From positions 1-6,155 of the forward strand of contig PWQG01000225.1 of NCBI GenBank assembly GCA_003556835.1: a stretch of 6,155 bases of DNA, written 5' to 3'. The position numbers and the translations under genes are program-made. Below are positions 1 through 5,307 of the stretch, in pieces. Source of the stretch: Gammaproteobacteria bacterium (GTDB taxonomy: Bacteria > Pseudomonadota > Gammaproteobacteria > Pseudomonadales > Pseudohongiellaceae). The stretch's first letter is position 1, and each line of letters starts with the position of its first letter. A model generated the notes under the pieces. It made no database searches. It was not told where the DNA came from and saw only the letters and a list, made by a program, of their open reading frames with translations.

Positions 1-1
1 C

Positions 2-1540
2 TTCAATGCCCTGCAGTTCACCGATGACCGTGTGGATCGTGTGTTTGCCTCCGGCGATACGCTGCCGGAACAGGACGATATCCGGGTCATTGACGGTGAG
101 GGCCGGACCCTGCTGCCCGGACTGATTGATGCGCATGGACACGTACTGTCCTACGGCCTGGGCCTGCTGCGCGTGGACATGACCGGTACCACTTCGGAGC
201 AGGAGGCGGTGGAGCGCGTCCAGGCTTTCCGCGAGGCCAATCCGGAGATGGAGTGGATCCAGGGCCGGGGCTGGAACCAGGTGCTCTGGGACAGCAATGA
301 GTTCCCCGAAGCCGACAGCTTGGACCAGGCCGGCCTGGATGTGCCGATGTGGTTTTCGCGCGTGGACGGCCATGCCGGCTGGGCCAACCATGCGGCCATG
401 GAACTGGCGGGCGTGGATGCCTCCACCGCGGATCCCGATGGCGGCATGATCATCCGTGACGACGAAGGGCGGCCGACCGGCACCTTCGTCAACAATGCCA
501 TGCGCCTGATCACCCAACACATTCCGTCGCCGGGCCTGGAGGACCAGAAGCTGGCCTTGCAACGGGCGCTGGAAGAACTGGCTGCCGAGGGACTGACCAG
601 TGTGCACGATGCCAGTGTTTCCTCACTCACCCTGCAAGCCTATCGTGAGCTGCTGGAGGAAGGGCCACTGCCGATCCGTGTCTACGCCATGCTCGCCAGT
701 GGTGATCCGGAGCTTCAGGACCGTCTTGAGGAAGGTCATTTCCGCAGCGACGATGAAACCTTCGTGGTACGCAGCATGAAGATTTCCGCTGATGGCGCCC
801 TGGGCAGCCGCGGCGCCTACCTGATCGAGGAATACAGCGATATGCCGGGCCATTACGGTCTGCTGCAGATCGAGCCCGACCGCCTGACCATGCTCATGCA
901 CCGTGCCATGCAGGCCGGTTTCCAGGTCAATGTGCATGCCATCGGCGACCACGCCAACATGCTGGTGCTGGACAATTTCGAGAGCCTGATCCAGGCAACC
1001 GAATCGCGGGATCTGCGCCACCGGATCGAACATGCCCAGGTCCTGCGTTTTCGCGATATCCGCCGCTTCAGCGAGCTGGGTGTGGTCCCGTCCATGCAGG
1101 GCATGCATGCCACCAGTGATATGAACATGGCCGAAGACCGCCTCGGCGAGGTGCGGATTCACGGGGCCTATGCCTGGCGCAGCCTGCTCGAAGAGGGCAC
1201 CATCATCGCCAATGGTTCCGACTTCCCGGTCGAGCCGGCCAACCCCTTCTACGGCCTGCATGCCTCGGTCACCCGCCAGAATCACAACAATGAGCCCGAG
1301 GGCGGCTGGTATGCCGAGGAGGCCATGACACTGGAGGAGGCGTTGCTGAGCTTCACCCTGGATGCCGCCTATGCCGCGCACCAGGAGGACATCATCGGCA
1401 CCCTCGAACCAGGCAAGCTGGCCGACTTCATCCTCGTGGACCGCGACCTCTTCGCCATCGACCCCTCAGAGCTCTGGCAGGTGGAAGTGAATCAGACCTG
1501 GGTCAATGGCCGTCTGGTCAGCGAACAGGATTCAGATTGA
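2..1540 (+). CDS. YtcJ-type metal-dependent amidohydrolase (Amidohydro_3), 5'-truncated by the window edge
   Basis: This is a predicted metal-dependent hydrolase of the amidohydrolase superfamily, YtcJ/Amidohydro_3 branch, whose members hydrolyse C-N bonds in amides or N-substituted formamides; the substrate here is unknown. Counting from the GTG at nt 32, I see the metal-binding HGH at 35-37, the family segment GRGWNQ at 78-83, SMKISADGALGSRG around Lys250, HAIGD with His302, RIEHAQ with His334, and GSDFPVEP with Asp397. The C-terminal strand GTLEPGKLADFILVDRDL (457-473) closes the composite beta-domain. The frame is open back to the first base and encodes about ten more residues before nt 32, where the usual N-terminal strand should be. 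The GTG is therefore probably internal and the real start lies outside the window; a signal peptide cannot be assessed. The C-terminus looks complete. Family assignment is firm, substrate is not. Confidence 0.9.
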   Translation, partial: FNALQFTDDRVDRVFASGDTLPEQDDIRVIDGEGRTLLPGLIDAHGHVLSYGLGLLRVDMTGTTSEQEAVERVQAFREANPEMEWIQGRGWNQVLWDSNEFPEADSLDQAGLDVPMWFSRVDGHAGWANHAAMELAGVDASTADPDGGMIIRDDEGRPTGTFVNNAMRLITQHIPSPGLEDQKLALQRALEELAAEGLTSVHDASVSSLTLQAYRELLEEGPLPIRVYAMLASGDPELQDRLEEGHFRSDDETFVVRSMKISADGALGSRGAYLIEEYSDMPGHYGLLQIEPDRLTMLMHRAMQAGFQVNVHAIGDHANMLVLDNFESLIQATESRDLRHRIEHAQVLRFRDIRRFSELGVVPSMQGMHATSDMNMAEDRLGEVRIHGAYAWRSLLEEGTIIANGSDFPVEPANPFYGLHASVTRQNHNNEPEGGWYAEEAMTLEEALLSFTLDAAYAAHQEDIIGTLEPGKLADFILVDRDLFAIDPSELWQVEVNQTWVNGRLVSEQDSD

Positions 1541-1598
1541 TCTGGCTTATGAATTGGCGGATGGGTTGGAGGTCAGTGATGAAGACGAAACTTCATGA
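1536..1598 (+). pseudogene. Possible C-terminal remnant of a RelE/HigB-type toxin gene
   Basis: In the third frame, overlapping both the end of the amidohydrolase gene and the start of the antitoxin gene, the DNA reads IDLAYELADGLE followed by an acidic tail and a TGA at 1596-1598. Toxins of the Gp49-like 'addiction module killer' family typically end in a helix of the form DI-x-x-A-x-x-LA-x-x-L, and their genes usually end just before or inside the antitoxin gene, as this frame does (20 nt overlap). The frame stays open back to an ATG at 1506, but the codons before about 1530 are simply amidohydrolase DNA in another frame. I infer that the body of the toxin gene was deleted up to about codon IDLA. 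The match covers only about 20 residues, so chance resemblance is possible. Confidence 0.4.
1568..1572 (+). promoter_or_regulatory. Shine-Dalgarno site of the antitoxin gene
   Basis: GGAGG lies six bases before the ATG at 1579. It decides the start: the frame is open upstream to a TTG at 1537, but that site overlaps the amidohydrolase stop codon, has no such ribosome site, and would add 14 residues foreign to the family. Confidence 0.75.
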
Positions 1599-1872
1599 AT
1601 ATGATGTTGCTGCCCATCTTCGTACCCCAGAGGAGATGGCTGCCTACCTTGAGGCTTCAATTGCTGAAAGCGACGGAGATGCAGCCTTTATTGCAAAGGC
1701 ACTCGGAGATATTGCTCGAGCCAAGGGTATGGCGGAGCTTGCACGCGAAACTGGTCTCGGGCGGGAAAGTTTGTACAAAGCTCTGTCGGCAGAAGGTAAT
1801 CCCCAGTTGAGCACGGTATTGAAGATAGCAAAAGCCTTGGGACTTGAGATAAGTGTCAAGCCGGCTGCATGA
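1579..1872 (+). CDS. HigA-like addiction-module antitoxin (helix-turn-helix), no partner toxin gene
   Basis: This 97-residue protein resembles the 'putative addiction module antidote' family: DNA-binding antitoxins that neutralise a RelE/HigB-type mRNA-cleaving toxin and repress their own operon. The start MKTKLHEYDVAAHLRTPEE is typical of the family. Residues 35-48 form a helix (AAFIAKALGDIARA), and 51-72 look like the helix-turn-helix (MAELARETGLGRESLYKALS), followed by the family segment GNPQLSTVLKIAKALGLEI. The usual gene order is toxin then antitoxin, yet only 38 bases separate this gene from the amidohydrolase and no complete toxin is present on either side. Codon use differs sharply from the neighbour: of the first 30 codons after ATG, 11 end in G or C, against 25 of 30 in a stretch of the amidohydrolase (nt 134-223). 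This suggests horizontal acquisition. It may now act as a solo repressor or be a decaying remnant; the frame itself is intact. Confidence 0.85.
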   Translation: MKTKLHEYDVAAHLRTPEEMAAYLEASIAESDGDAAFIAKALGDIARAKGMAELARETGLGRESLYKALSAEGNPQLSTVLKIAKALGLEISVKPAA

Positions 1873-1908
1873 AACGCGTCCCTACTATTCAGTGGTCATT
1901 CTTGAGTG

Positions 1909-2817
1909 TCATTGATCATCCGGGTTGCGCAGCCGGTCGTCGGCCAGGGTATGACTCTGAGCACGCACACGATTCTGGCGTCGTTGGCTGAGACCGGTCC
2001 ATATCAGTGGCAGCACAATCATGCAGCTGCCAAGCAGGAACCACAGATCCGGCGCTTCTCCAAAACCGATCCAGCCGATGGTGATGGCCCAGATCAGGCC
2101 AGTGTATTCGGCACTGGTCACCCGGTTGGCATCCACCACGCGGTAGGCAAGCAGCACGGTGATGTTGTAGCCCATGATGAATACCGCCGAACCCAGGGCG
2201 CTGAAGAATATCGATGGATCCCAGTCAGCGCCTTCCCAGAGCACCAGCAGGGTGACTGTCGGGATCATCAGCAGGTAGTCCAGAAACAGTTTATGAATGG
2301 TCGATTGCTGTTTTGGCAGCTTTCGCACTAACACGGCATTGATCGCCAATGCCGCAGCAGCGCCCAGTGCACTGATGCCCACCCAGCTGAACTCCTCCGG
2401 CCGCAGAATGACCACGATGCCGCCGAAGCCGCTGAACACGGCGAACAGGCTCAATGGCGTGAGCTTTTCGCGAAACAGTATCACGGATAGCAGCATGACC
2501 AGGATGGGTGCCACGTAGAACACGGCATTGGCCGTGGCCAGTGGCAGGGAGGTCAGGGCGATGACCATGCAGAATATGCCAATCAGGTGCATCTGTGAGC
2601 GCAGGGCGTGGATGCGGAACCCTTCGAGGAAGCGCTTCCGGTTCAGTTGCCGGTAAAGTGGTATCAGTAGCACAAGCGTCAGCAGGCTGCGCAACAGGAT
2701 GAACTGGAAAATAGACGCGTCCGACCCCATGATCTTGACGAATACGTCAGAAATCACCGCCAGGGCATTACCCAGGATCAGCAACACGATGGCGCTGTTG
2801 ATGGTTTTTCCGGTCAT
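1909..2817 (-). CDS. EamA/DMT-superfamily inner-membrane transporter
   Basis: This 302-residue protein is a drug/metabolite transporter superfamily member with two EamA repeats (roughly residues 7-139 and 145-276), the usual size for the family. I count ten hydrophobic helices near 7-27, 36-54, 75-92, 95-115, 121-139, 145-164, 178-194, 202-225, 236-252 and 258-276. Each repeat ends with a family-like segment: the first has LATANAVFYVAPILVMLLS and LFREKLTP, the second SAEYTGLIWAITIGWIGFGE. A basic, hydrophilic tail follows helix 10, probably cytoplasmic. Members export amino acids, metabolites or drugs, but the substrate cannot be read from sequence. I chose the ATG at 2817 (MTGKTINSAIV). A TTG at 2838 in the same frame would add seven polar residues and lies very near the predicted transcription start; neither has a clear Shine-Dalgarno site. 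The gene converges with the antitoxin gene, 36 bases away, and I see no terminator between them. Confidence 0.88.
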   Translation of the reverse strand: MTGKTINSAIVLLILGNALAVISDVFVKIMGSDASIFQFILLRSLLTLVLLIPLYRQLNRKRFLEGFRIHALRSQMHLIGIFCMVIALTSLPLATANAVFYVAPILVMLLSVILFREKLTPLSLFAVFSGFGGIVVILRPEEFSWVGISALGAAAALAINAVLVRKLPKQQSTIHKLFLDYLLMIPTVTLLVLWEGADWDPSIFFSALGSAVFIMGYNITVLLAYRVVDANRVTSAEYTGLIWAITIGWIGFGEAPDLWFLLGSCMIVLPLIWTGLSQRRQNRVRAQSHTLADDRLRNPDDQ

Positions 2818-2855
2818 GGTGCAGTAGTTCGGAATCAACGTCAGGGGAGGCGCGC

Positions 2856-2884
2856 AGCATAGTCCCCGACGCTGCTCCCGTCAA
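2856..2884 (-). promoter_or_regulatory. Putative sigma-70 promoter of the DMT transporter gene
   Basis: On the minus strand, TTGACG (2879-2884) matches five of six -35 bases, and TATGCT (2856-2861) matches four of six -10 bases, with a 17-base spacer. Transcription would begin near 2849 and leave about 30 untranslated bases before the ATG at 2817, which favours that start over the TTG at 2838. Sequence match only. Confidence 0.45.
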
Positions 2885-2907
2885 TTCCCCTGTCCCTCGT
2901 GCAGGTC

Positions 2908-2936
2908 TTGTAATCTGGAACGGACATGGCGATGAT
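2908..2936 (+). promoter_or_regulatory. Putative sigma-70 promoter of the diguanylate cyclase gene
   Basis: TTGTAA (2908-2913) and GATGAT (2931-2936) each match four of six consensus bases with a 17-base spacer, placing the transcript start near 2943 and giving a leader of about 20 bases. It is divergent from the transporter promoter; the two -35 boxes are about 23 bases apart. This is a weak consensus match and could be chance. Confidence 0.3.
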
Positions 2937-2949
2937 ACGACCAATAAAA

Positions 2950-2956
2950 AAGGAGA
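2950..2956 (+). promoter_or_regulatory. Strong Shine-Dalgarno site of the diguanylate cyclase gene
   Basis: AAGGAGA follows a run of A residues, and its GGAG ends eight bases before the ATG at 2964. It fixes the start at 2964. The ATG at 2956 overlaps the site and is in another frame. Confidence 0.8.
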
Positions 2957-2963
2957 TGTCAGC

Positions 2964-4124
2964 ATGCACGAGGAAGGGCATAAGGACGCCGCCGAACTTG
3001 TTGCGGAGCAGCAACAATTACGCCAGCGTCGCATGTTGTGGGGCTTTGTCAGCCAGATTCCGGCTTTTATCATTGTGCCGACCCTGCATTTCATCGGCCT
3101 CCTGCCCCTGTTTCCGGTTCTGGTTTATGTGGCAACCATTGCCCTTGTGAACATTACGCTGGTGAGTCTGCTCAAGTCTGGCTTCAACCTAAGATTTCGC
3201 GACCCAAGCATGACGGTGGCGCAGATCGTGGCGCCGCTGTGGCCTGCGATCTTTGTGATGTACTTCGTGAGTGATCCCCAGGCACGGACCGTTTTTCTGA
3301 TGCTGGCCATCAGCGGCTTGCTGTTTGGCAGTTTTGCCCTGAGCCAGCGGGGCATGCAGGCGCTTGGCGGGCTGATTGTGCTGGCCTACCTGGTGCTCCT
3401 GGTGGCCTTGCAGATCGGCGCACCCGAGCGGCTCAACTGGGCCGTGGAAGTGATCATCGTATTTGCCTATGCGTCCGTACTGGTGACCGTGGCGGGCCTG
3501 GGCAGTTATATCGCCGCGCTGCGTCTGGGGCTGAAAGAGAAAAACCGCGAACTGGAAAAGCTGGCCGGCGAGGATCAGCTGACCCGATTGCCAAACCGGC
3601 GTTCCCTGATGAGTCAGTTGGCCCGTGAATCGGCTCGCCTCGAGCGGCAGTCACTCAGCCGTGACAGCCTGTGTATCAGCATGCTGGACGTGGATCACTT
3701 CAAGCGCATCAATGATCGCTGGGGCCATGATGCCGGAGATGCCGTGTTGCGCCGCATCGGGGGGGTGCTGAATGCCAGTATGCGTCAGGGAGACTTCGTC
3801 GGGCGTTTTGGGGGCGAGGAATTTGTCCTGCTGCTGCCCGACACCAGCCTGGCCGAGGCCGAGATGGTGGCCGCGCGGGTGCAGGAAATGGTGGCAGCCA
3901 TGCCCTGCCCGGAGTTACCTGAAGGTCAGCAGGTCAGTGTCTCGCAGGGGCTGGCCGTGCATCGGGCGGGCACCGACGTGGAGTTGACCCTCAAGCTTGC
4001 GGATCAGGCGCTCTACCGGGCGAAAGAGGCGGGTCGCAGCCAGGTGATCGTGGCCGATAGTGAGGCTGATATCGTGGCTGACAGTGGTGCCGACACCGTG
4101 GTTGAGAAGGTGCCGGTCGTCTGA
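2964..4124 (+). CDS. Membrane-bound GGDEF diguanylate cyclase
   Basis: This 386-residue inner-membrane enzyme should make cyclic di-GMP from two GTP, raising the second messenger that promotes attachment and biofilm. A short charged N-terminus is followed by six hydrophobic helices (about 25-44, 46-68, 84-102, 108-126, 132-152, 160-184) that form a sensor I cannot assign to a named MASE family. A polar helical linker (187-203) leads into the GGDEF domain. The domain has DQLTRLPNRR at 204-213, the metal and substrate residues Asp242, Asn250 and Asp259, the signature GGEEF at 283-287, and an inhibitory RxxD (274-277) exactly five residues before it. It should therefore be active and product-inhibited. 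LADQALYRAKEAGR (345-358) ends the domain. The last residues form an acidic tail with two near-identical eight-residue repeats. There is no EAL domain. The gene stands alone, divergent from the transporter gene and convergent with lipA. Confidence 0.93.
   Translation: MHEEGHKDAAELVAEQQQLRQRRMLWGFVSQIPAFIIVPTLHFIGLLPLFPVLVYVATIALVNITLVSLLKSGFNLRFRDPSMTVAQIVAPLWPAIFVMYFVSDPQARTVFLMLAISGLLFGSFALSQRGMQALGGLIVLAYLVLLVALQIGAPERLNWAVEVIIVFAYASVLVTVAGLGSYIAALRLGLKEKNRELEKLAGEDQLTRLPNRRSLMSQLARESARLERQSLSRDSLCISMLDVDHFKRINDRWGHDAGDAVLRRIGGVLNASMRQGDFVGRFGGEEFVLLLPDTSLAEAEMVAARVQEMVAAMPCPELPEGQQVSVSQGLAVHRAGTDVELTLKLADQALYRAKEAGRSQVIVADSEADIVADSGADTVVEKVPVV
4047..4094 (+). repeat. Tandem 24-nt repeat coding for an acidic C-terminal tail
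   Basis: Two adjacent 24-base units (4047-4070 and 4071-4094) encode IVADSEAD and IVADSGAD at the end of the diguanylate cyclase. They match at 18 of 24 bases and 7 of 8 residues. Five of the six differences are at third codon positions. Confidence 0.7.
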
Positions 4125-4143
4125 ACATCGTAGCAGGCGAACA

Positions 4144-4184
4144 GGGAATGTATCAGAGGAATCTGCCAGGGGAATCTATCAAAG
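4144..4184. repeat. Short direct repeat between the convergent cyclase and lipA genes
   Basis: GGGAATGTATCAGAG (4144-4158) recurs as GGGAATCTATCAAAG (4170-4184), 13 of 15 bases identical, with a 26-base period. The second copy contains the lipA stop codon. I see no hairpin with a U-run in this 54-base spacer. Confidence 0.5.
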
Positions 4185-5225
4185 AGTCCCCAGGTTGCGC
4201 ACCGGAATGCGCGAATCGTCCGAGGGTAACTCTGGCAGCGGAATGCCCAGGTTGTTGCGCTCGAATACGCGATCCGCGCGGTAACTGGAGCGCACCAGAG
4301 GTCCTGAAGCGACTTCCATGAAGCCTTTCTCCAGACCGATCTCGCGGTAGAGGTTGAACTCCTCCGGGCTGACGTATTTTTCCACCGCCAGATGGTTGCG
4401 GGTCGGTTGCAGATACTGGCCCAGGGTCAGGATGTCCACGCCGATCTTGCGCAGATCGTCCATGCACTGCAGGATTTCCTCTTCGGTTTCGCCCAGGCCC
4501 AGCATCAGGCTGGTCTTGGTCAGCACATCGGGCCGGTGCTGCTTGGCAAAGGCCAGCACATCAAGGGTCTGTTGATAGCCGGCGCGTGGGTCGCGTACCG
4601 GATGCGTCAGGCGCTCCACGGTTTCCACGTTCTGGGCAAAGACCTGCAAACCCGAATCGACCACGGCGGCCACGGCCTCGCGGCTGCCGGAGAAATCCGG
4701 TGTCAGGGCTTCCACATTGACCTCGGGAGTGCGTTGCTTGATGGCGCGGACACAGGCTGCGTAATGGGCGGCCCCGCCATCGGGCAGGTCATCGCGATCC
4801 ACTGAAGTCAGCACGATGTAGCGCAGGCCCATCAGTTCCACGGATTCGGCGACATGGGCCGGTTCGTCCCGGTCCAGCCAGCCTTTGGGGTTGCCGGTGT
4901 CGACGGCACAGAAGCGACAGGCACGGGTGCAGACCGAGCCCATCACCATGATGGTCGCCGTGCCGTTGTTCCAGCATTCACCGATATTGGGACAATGGGA
5001 TTCCTCACAGACAGTGCTCAGGCGATGTTCGCGCACATTCTGCTTGACCGCCTCGAAGCGTTCGCCGCCGGGAATGCGCGCGCGCAGCCATTGGGGCTTG
5101 CGCTTCAGGGGCGTGGATTCATGCTCGCCAGCGTGCTGTTTGACACCGTCCTTGATGGCGGAGAAGCCCTGGGGACTGCGGAATTTGCTGCCACTGGGGA
5201 TGGCGGGGGATCGTTTCCCGGTCAT
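4179..5225 (-). CDS. lipA: Lipoyl synthase (radical SAM)
   Basis: LipA inserts two sulfur atoms into octanoyl groups on the E2 and GcvH proteins, making the lipoyl cofactor of pyruvate and 2-oxoglutarate dehydrogenases and of glycine cleavage; it acts in the cytosol. The 348-residue protein has both iron-sulfur sites: the auxiliary cluster CX4CX5C (Cys73, Cys78, Cys84), which is consumed as sulfur donor, and the radical-SAM CX3CX2C (Cys99, Cys103, Cys106). VLTSVDRDDLPDGGA (138-152), TLGQYLQPTRNHL (267-279) and the RSSY serine motif (312-315) are intact. It has a basic N-terminal extension and about 30 residues after RSSY, ending in a proline-rich tail, so it is longer than the 321-residue E. 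coli enzyme. FAQNVETV, RDPRAGY and TKTSLMLGLGE resemble mitochondrial-type LipA more than the E. coli form. No lipB is adjacent. The ATG at 5225 is the only sensible start, although its ribosome site is weak. Confidence 0.96.
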   Translation of the reverse strand: MTGKRSPAIPSGSKFRSPQGFSAIKDGVKQHAGEHESTPLKRKPQWLRARIPGGERFEAVKQNVREHRLSTVCEESHCPNIGECWNNGTATIMVMGSVCTRACRFCAVDTGNPKGWLDRDEPAHVAESVELMGLRYIVLTSVDRDDLPDGGAAHYAACVRAIKQRTPEVNVEALTPDFSGSREAVAAVVDSGLQVFAQNVETVERLTHPVRDPRAGYQQTLDVLAFAKQHRPDVLTKTSLMLGLGETEEEILQCMDDLRKIGVDILTLGQYLQPTRNHLAVEKYVSPEEFNLYREIGLEKGFMEVASGPLVRSSYRADRVFERNNLGIPLPELPSDDSRIPVRNLGTL

Positions 5226-5260
5226 GCAATATTGGCCTGTAACTGCGAAATGAACAGCTC

Positions 5261-5266
5261 ATTATA
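5261..5266 (-). promoter_or_regulatory. Perfect -10 element upstream of lipA
   Basis: TATAAT reads on the minus strand 35 bases before the lipA ATG, predicting a transcript start near 5254 and a leader of about 28 bases. No recognisable -35 box lies 16-18 bases upstream, because that position falls inside the GC-rich hairpin. The promoter may need an activator or may be weak. Confidence 0.45.
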
Positions 5267-5276
5267 ACGGATTTTG

Positions 5277-5302
5277 CACCGGGCTGCCGCAGCAGCCCGG
5301 TG
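5277..5302 (-). terminator. Strong hairpin after the aldehyde dehydrogenase gene
   Basis: CACCGGGCTGC (5277-5287) and GCAGCCCGGTG (5292-5302) are perfectly complementary, giving an 11-bp stem with a four-base loop. It starts five bases after the dehydrogenase stop codon, a typical terminator position. However, the minus-strand RNA continues CAAAAUCC with no U-run, so it is not a canonical intrinsic terminator. It may instead protect the mRNA 3' end or give only partial termination. Confidence 0.5.
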
Positions 5303-5307
5303 TGGCA

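Noticed and set aside
623..1381. A 252-codon open frame on the minus strand
   Set aside because: It lies entirely antisense to the amidohydrolase gene, which carries all family motifs. Its composition (many His, Gln, Gly, Ala) is what the opposite strand of GC-rich coding DNA gives.
1537..1578. N-terminal extension of the antitoxin from a TTG codon
   Set aside because: It overlaps the amidohydrolase stop, lacks a ribosome site, and adds Trp-rich residues not typical of the family. The ATG at 1579 has GGAGG six bases upstream.
1873..1908. Possible bidirectional terminator between the antitoxin and transporter genes
   Set aside because: I could find no stem with adjacent U-run in the 36 bases between the two stop codons.
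1906..2331. A 141-codon open frame on the plus strand
   Set aside because: It is antisense to the C-terminal half of the membrane transporter; the product is a His/Gln-rich shadow with no domain.
2818..2838. TTG start seven codons upstream of the transporter ATG
   Set aside because: The added residues are polar and unlike the family, there is no Shine-Dalgarno site, and it would lie only about 11 bases from the predicted transcript start.
5226..5260. Possible riboswitch or leader RNA before lipA
   Set aside because: The predicted leader is only about 28 bases, too short for a riboswitch, and shows no conserved fold.
4854..5267. A 137-codon open frame on the plus strand
   Set aside because: It is antisense to the cysteine-cluster region of lipA, which is certainly coding.
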